NCBI GenBank assembly: GCA_028291445.1
Contig: JAQGIA010000179.1
Location: 1-9,365, forward strand
DNA length: 9,365 nt
Source of the DNA: Belnapia sp.
Lineage (GTDB): Bacteria; Pseudomonadota; Alphaproteobacteria; Acetobacterales; Acetobacteraceae
Direction: 5' to 3'
Made by a program: the position numbers and the translations under genes. The notes below the pieces were generated by a model. It made no database searches, was not told the DNA's origin, and worked only from the letters and a program-made list of their open reading frames with translations. Shown piece by piece: positions 6,426 through 9,365 of the stretch (positions are counted from its first letter, which is position 1; each line of letters opens with the position of its first letter).

Positions 6426-7930
6426 TGCAGTACCATCTCCTGGCCGGCGCAGAGGTCGGCCGCCGGCAGCCGTAGCTCCCGCCCGTCACGGAACACCGCC
6501 ACCAGATCGGCCAGGCAGCGGGTGGGACCCGCCGGCAGATCGTCCGGCGGGGCGAAGTCGATGCTCTCGCCGGCGCCCAGCACGGTGCGGCCCAGCCGGT
6601 CCGGCCCACGCGACGCGGCGCCCGCCGGGTCGGCGTAAAGCTCCACCACCGGCAGGCCGGCGGCATTGCGCAGCCGGATGCTGCCGGGCTGCGGCGCGGC
6701 AGCGGCTTCCGCCGGCCCTTCAGCCAGGGGGGCCAGCCTTTCGTCCAGGGTCCAGCCGGGGCGCAGCGCGATGATGGTGGTGGCGCAGATGTCGATGTCG
6801 CGCCGCTCCTCCGCCGCGCTGGTCTCGAAGACGATGCGCAGGTCGGCGCGGCAGCCGCCTTCCAGCGAGACCACATGCCGGCCGCCGGGGGCGAGGACCG
6901 CATCGCCCAACCCATCCTCGCCCCAATTGCGATCCTCGGCCGGGGAGAGGAAGACCTGCTGGACGGTGCGGTCGAAGCCATTGACCAGGGTCACCCGGCG
7001 CGGCCCGCCCTCGGTCACCACCGGCATGCCGAAGCCGATGGCCTGAATGGCGCAGAGATCGAGGTCGCGCTGCACCTCCTCCCGGTCGTCGTCGAAGACC
7101 GCGCGAAGGTCGTAGGTGCAGTCCCGGCCGCGCAGGCGCAGGTGGAATTCCGCCCGGGGCTCGACCATGGCCGCACCGAGCCGGTCGGCGCCCCAGGCGT
7201 CGCGGCCCGGCGTGCGGGCATAAAGCTCGCGCAGGGTGCGGCGGCCGCGGTTGGTCACCACCGCCTCGCGCAGCGGCAGGGCGGCATCGCCGAAGGCCAG
7301 CCGCGGGCTGCGGCAGAGGTCCTGGCGGTCCCTGGTCTCCTCGACCTCATCGGCGAAGACGGCGCGGATATCGAAGACGCAGTCCTGGGTGCCGCGCAGC
7401 CGGAGCTTGAAGCTTTCCCCGGCGGCGACGGTGGTGCTGCCCAGCCGGTCGGCGCCCCAGTCGCCGCTGCGGGGCTGCGCCGGGCGCGGTGCGCGCGGAC
7501 GCGAACCGGACGGCGCGAGGTAGAGTTCCTGCAACGACTGGTCGGTCTGGTTGACCACCTCCACCTCACGCCGTGGCCCGGTATCGGCGAAGGCGACGCG
7601 GGCATTGCGGCAGACATCGACGCGGCGGCGCATCTCCTCGCCGCCGTCGAAGACCGCGCGCACCTCGAAGGCGCAATCCCGGGTGCGGCCGAGGGCGACG
7701 CGCAAGGTGGCGCGGGGCGGCAGCACATTGGCGCCGAGGCGGTCGGGGCCTTCCTGCGCCGCACCGGGGCGGAAGACATACAGCTCCTGCAGGCTGCGGT
7801 CGGTGTCGTTGGCGACCACGGCCTCCCGCGCCGCCGGGGCAGGCGGCGAGGCGGGTGGCACCTGGGCCGAGGCAGGCCCAAGCCCCATCCCTGGCAGCGC
7901 CAGCATGGCCGCCATCATCAAGCGCCGCAT
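6422..7930 (-). CDS. Exported protein of five tandem cysteine-pair domains, unknown function
   Basis: From ATG 7930 this is a 502-residue protein with a signal peptide (MRRLMMAAML, then SAQ near 21-23) and a proline/alanine linker. Five related domains follow at about residues 36-114, 122-213, 222-300, 312-388 and 417-502. Each shows a shared plan: a start like VVxNxTDxSLQELY, then (W)GxDRLG, a strand, Cys with a DxRxVF-type strand, an acidic turn, and a DLC or DVC cysteine. The pairs are C86/C107, C184/C206, C271/C293, C360/C382 and C472/C494. The even spacing suggests a disulfide or metal site per domain and a beta-rich, bead-like exported protein. I have an impression of similar repeats in uncharacterised alphaproteobacterial proteins but can name no family. 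The alternative ATG at 7960 adds MLRAIAWGNR; 7930 is favoured by GGGGG at 7941-7937, six bases upstream. The stop overlaps the EF-hand gene's start (ATGA). Confidence 0.85.
   Translation of the reverse strand: MRRLMMAAMLALPGMGLGPASAQVPPASPPAPAAREAVVANDTDRSLQELYVFRPGAAQEGPDRLGANVLPPRATLRVALGRTRDCAFEVRAVFDGGEEMRRRVDVCRNARVAFADTGPRREVEVVNQTDQSLQELYLAPSGSRPRAPRPAQPRSGDWGADRLGSTTVAAGESFKLRLRGTQDCVFDIRAVFADEVEETRDRQDLCRSPRLAFGDAALPLREAVVTNRGRRTLRELYARTPGRDAWGADRLGAAMVEPRAEFHLRLRGRDCTYDLRAVFDDDREEVQRDLDLCAIQAIGFGMPVVTEGGPRRVTLVNGFDRTVQQVFLSPAEDRNWGEDGLGDAVLAPGGRHVVSLEGGCRADLRIVFETSAAEERRDIDICATTIIALRPGWTLDERLAPLAEGPAEAAAAPQPGSIRLRNAAGLPVVELYADPAGAASRGPDRLGRTVLGAGESIDFAPPDDLPAGPTRCLADLVAVFRDGRELRLPAADLCAGQEMVLQ
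6425..7825 (-). repeat. Five tandem protein-level repeats inside the cysteine-pair gene
   Basis: Approximate DNA spans in reading order are 7825-7589, 7567-7292, 7267-7031, 6997-6767 and 6682-6425. The repeats are clear in the protein but well diverged in DNA, which suggests old internal duplications rather than recent copying. Unit 2 carries an extra proline/arginine-rich insert (about residues 141-156). Unit 4 has lost the ELY (QVF) and reads DGLG in place of DRLG. Unit 5 is set apart by an alanine/proline-rich linker (about 401-416) and lacks the arginine of the DxR motif (ADLVAVF). Confidence 0.8.
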
Positions 7931-7936
7931 CCGATT

Positions 7937-7941
7937 CCCCC
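7937..7941 (-). promoter_or_regulatory. Ribosome binding site that sets the start of the five-repeat gene
   Basis: On the minus strand GGGGG (7941-7937) lies six bases before ATG 7930. The competing ATG at 7960 has its nearest G-rich run (AGGGG) about 13-14 bases away and would move the hydrophobic leader core further from the N terminus. Confidence 0.45.
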
Positions 7942-7990
7942 ATGCGATGGCGCGAAGCATGACGGCCAGCGACCCCTGGTTGCAAGCTCA

Positions 7991-8032
7991 GTCATTGCAA
8001 AATCGTCATTACGACGTCGTCATTGCGCTTGC
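7991..8032 (-). repeat. Three 14-bp-period direct repeats upstream of the five-repeat gene
   Basis: On the minus strand three consecutive 14-base units end in the same core: GCAAGCGCAATGAC (8032-8019), GACGTCGTAATGAC (8018-8005) and GATTTTGCAATGAC (8004-7991). The shared core is GYAATGAC. ACGACGTCGT at 8011-8020 is a perfect 10-bp palindrome within the array, and TGCAAGC (7981-7987) and GCTTGCA (8027-8033) form inverted arms flanking it. The array starts within the last codons and stop of the Bug-type gene and lies 61-102 bases before the five-repeat start codon, in the locally AT-richer part of the 90-bp gap. It could be an operator array or upstream promoter region; I could not place a convincing -35/-10 pair. 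Confidence 0.55.
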
Positions 8033-8997
8033 AGCAGCCCAGCCTCGCGCATCAGCCGGCCGATCACCGCCTTGTCGCGACGGAACAGGGCACGGGCCTG
8101 CTCGGGGCCGGCCATCACGGGGTCGCTGCCGGTCTGCTCCAGCCGGGCGCGGGTCGCCGCATCGGCGGTCGCGTGCTGGAATGCGGCCGAGAGCCGGGCC
8201 TGGATCGGTTCCGGCGTGCCGGCCGGGCAGAAGACCAGGATCCAGGTGGTCAGGTCGTAGCCGGGCAAGACCTCGCCGATCGCCGGCGCGCCGGGCAGGT
8301 TGGGCCGGCGGTCGCGGCCGGTGACGCCGATGACCTTGCCGCGGCCGGAGTCCAGCACCGGGCGAAAGCTGCTCTCACTGATGAAGCAGGCATCCAGCCG
8401 CCCGGCGGCCACGTCCCGCGCCACGTCGGCACCGCCGCGATAGGGGATATGTTCCAGCTTCACCCCGGCCATGGCCTGCATCAGCTCGCCCATCAGATGG
8501 CCGATATGGGCGACGCCGGGCGTGCCGAAGGTCACCTCGCCGGGGCGGCGCAGCGCCTCCGCCAGGAAGCCCGCCAGGTCCTGGGCGGGGAAGCCGGACC
8601 GCATGCCGAGCACATAGGGCGCGCTGGTCAGTTGGGTGACCGGCACCAGCGTATCGTAGTCGAGCGGCAGGGACTTGTTCACCAGCGGGGAGGTGATGGT
8701 GGTCGCCCCCTCCATCACCAGCGTGTAGCCATCGGGCGGCGCTTGCGCGGCGGCGGCGGCCCCGAGCGCGCCGGAGGCCCCGGTGCGGTTCTCGATCACC
8801 AGCGACTGGCCCAGATGCTCGGCGACCTTGGGCTGGACGATGCGGGCGACGGTATCGGCGATGCCCCCGGCGCTATAGGGGCAGATCAGCCGGACCGACC
8901 GGCTGGGGAAGTCGCCGAGGCTTTGGGCCAGGGCCGTATGAGGCAGCAGGGCCGGGCAAGACAGCAGCGCCGCTCCCAGCAGGGCCCGGCGTCTCAT
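8020..8997 (-). CDS. Bug/TctC-family periplasmic solute-binding protein
   Basis: This 325-residue protein has the length and motifs of the Bug family, the extracytoplasmic receptors of tripartite tricarboxylate transporters. After an arginine-rich leader (MRRRALLGAALL, cleavage near ALAQ at 25; possibly Tat-like) come PSRSVRLICPYSAGGIADTVAR (31-52, split by the family's first ligand loop), VIENRTGASGALGA (67-80), PDGYTLVM (88-95), a GTPGVAHIGHL helix start (158-168) and PYRGGA (185-190). Such proteins usually bind carboxylates or other small polar acids; the ligand here is not predictable. The ATG at 8997 forms ATGA with the stop of the upstream peptidase gene, with CGAGGA (9012-9007) nine bases before it. 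The longer in-frame start at 9024 only adds MGLWRGPAP and a larger overlap. No TctA or TctB membrane gene is in view, as is common for this expanded family. Confidence 0.92.
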   Translation of the reverse strand: MRRRALLGAALLSCPALLPHTALAQSLGDFPSRSVRLICPYSAGGIADTVARIVQPKVAEHLGQSLVIENRTGASGALGAAAAAQAPPDGYTLVMEGATTITSPLVNKSLPLDYDTLVPVTQLTSAPYVLGMRSGFPAQDLAGFLAEALRRPGEVTFGTPGVAHIGHLMGELMQAMAGVKLEHIPYRGGADVARDVAAGRLDACFISESSFRPVLDSGRGKVIGVTGRDRRPNLPGAPAIGEVLPGYDLTTWILVFCPAGTPEPIQARLSAAFQHATADAATRARLEQTGSDPVMAGPEQARALFRRDKAVIGRLMREAGLLQAQ

Positions 8998-9365
8998 CGG
9001 GGCGGGTCCTCGCCAAAGTCCCACCAGATGCCGGCCAGCAGCCCGAGCCCCTCACGCAGCAGCGGCGCCAGCGCATGCTCGTCCGGGCCATGCTGGTTGC
9101 AGCCGGGATAGCTGTTGGGGATCCAGATGCAGGGCGCATCGAGGATCTTGAGGAACAGGTCGGAAGGCGAGGAGCCGGAGGAATTCGGCACGATGTTCGG
9201 CGCCTGGTTCGAGGTCCGCCGCATCGAGCGCGCCACCGCCTTGACCCAGGGATTCTCCGGATCGGTCCGGCTGGCCGGGAACATGCTGCGGTTCAGCGCC
9301 TCCTCCACCCGCACCATGGGGAAGCCATGCGCATCGAGGTGGCGGCGAAGGTTCGGCACGATGGT
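8994..9365 (-). CDS. M20-family metallopeptidase/amidohydrolase, C-terminal part (5' partial)
   Basis: The frame is open through the right edge, giving only the last 123 residues. They match the end of M20-family zinc hydrolases (ArgE/DapE/carboxypeptidase G2 group). The opening TIVPNLRRHLDAHGF resembles the end of the dimerisation (lid) domain, and the segment SYPGCNQHGPDEH near residues 85-97 carries the conserved C-terminal histidine (about residue 92) and acidic residue that in this family help hold the dinuclear metal site. The rest of the catalytic centre is outside the window. The family hydrolyses amide bonds in N-acyl amino acids, dipeptides or related compounds; the substrate here is unknown. 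The four-base overlap with the Bug gene suggests that uptake of a compound and its hydrolysis are linked. The GTG at 9359 is an internal valine codon, not a start. Confidence 0.85.
   Translation of the reverse strand, partial: TIVPNLRRHLDAHGFPMVRVEEALNRSMFPASRTDPENPWVKAVARSMRRTSNQAPNIVPNSSGSSPSDLFLKILDAPCIWIPNSYPGCNQHGPDEHALAPLLREGLGLLAGIWWDFGEDPPR

Noticed and set aside
5722..6981. A 419-codon minus-strand frame overlapping both the repeat and EF-hand genes
   Set aside because: It is another frame of the same strand across two genes that each have a start, signal peptide and motifs; its product is arginine/proline-rich with no coherent domain.
7991..8032. Triple 14-bp repeat as a CRISPR array or plasmid-type origin
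   Set aside because: The units are too short and without spacers for CRISPR, and there is no replication initiator gene or typical origin boxes nearby.
6875..8260. A 461-codon + strand open frame opposite the five-repeat gene
   Set aside because: The minus-strand frame has a signal peptide, regular internal repeats and a ribosome binding site; the + frame crosses the regulatory gap and into the Bug gene's antisense and shows no domain.
9024..9024. Upstream start codon for the Bug gene at 9024
   Set aside because: It would add nine residues before the leader and enlarge the overlap; ATG 8997 has the ATGA overlap and a well-spaced ribosome binding site.
8023..9111. A 362-codon + strand open frame opposite the Bug gene
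   Set aside because: The minus frame carries clear Bug-family motifs; the + frame is a compositional shadow.

Overview
The window is very GC-rich and densely coded, with strong G/C preference at third codon positions, short intergenic gaps and several four-base gene overlaps. The gene types (a SoeABC-type molybdenum complex, a Bug-family binding protein coupled to an M20 peptidase, exported proteins with arginine-rich leaders) suggest a free-living alphaproteobacterium, perhaps an Acetobacteraceae/Roseomonas-like organism. That placement is inference from style and remembered relatives; no marker gene is present.

Layout. On the + strand, positions 3-3821 hold a three-gene operon for a membrane-bound molybdoenzyme: catalytic subunit (5' end outside the window), four-cluster iron-sulfur subunit, and eight-helix membrane anchor. 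It best fits SoeABC, the cytoplasm-facing sulfite:quinone dehydrogenase. The first two genes overlap. A 19-codon micro-ORF exactly bridges the stop of the second and the start of the third. After a 108-bp gap comes a + strand periplasmic binding protein of the peptide/nickel ABC type (3930-5531) with no permease or ATPase genes beside it. A perfect 12-bp stem hairpin (5546-5583) separates it from the convergent minus-strand genes.

On the minus strand, read right to left, an M20-family peptidase (partial, enters at the right edge) overlaps by ATGA a Bug/TctC-type solute-binding protein (8997-8020). A 90-bp regulatory-looking gap follows, with three direct repeats at an exact 14-bp period. Next is a second ATGA-coupled pair: an exported protein built of five copies of an approximately 80-90-residue domain, each with a cysteine pair 21-22 residues apart (7930-6422), and an exported two-EF-hand protein with an unfamiliar N-terminal domain (6425-5583). 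I cannot assign a function to this last pair. It is the least explained part of the window and the best candidate for an undescribed envelope system.

No tRNA, rRNA, insertion sequence, CRISPR array or replication origin was seen.
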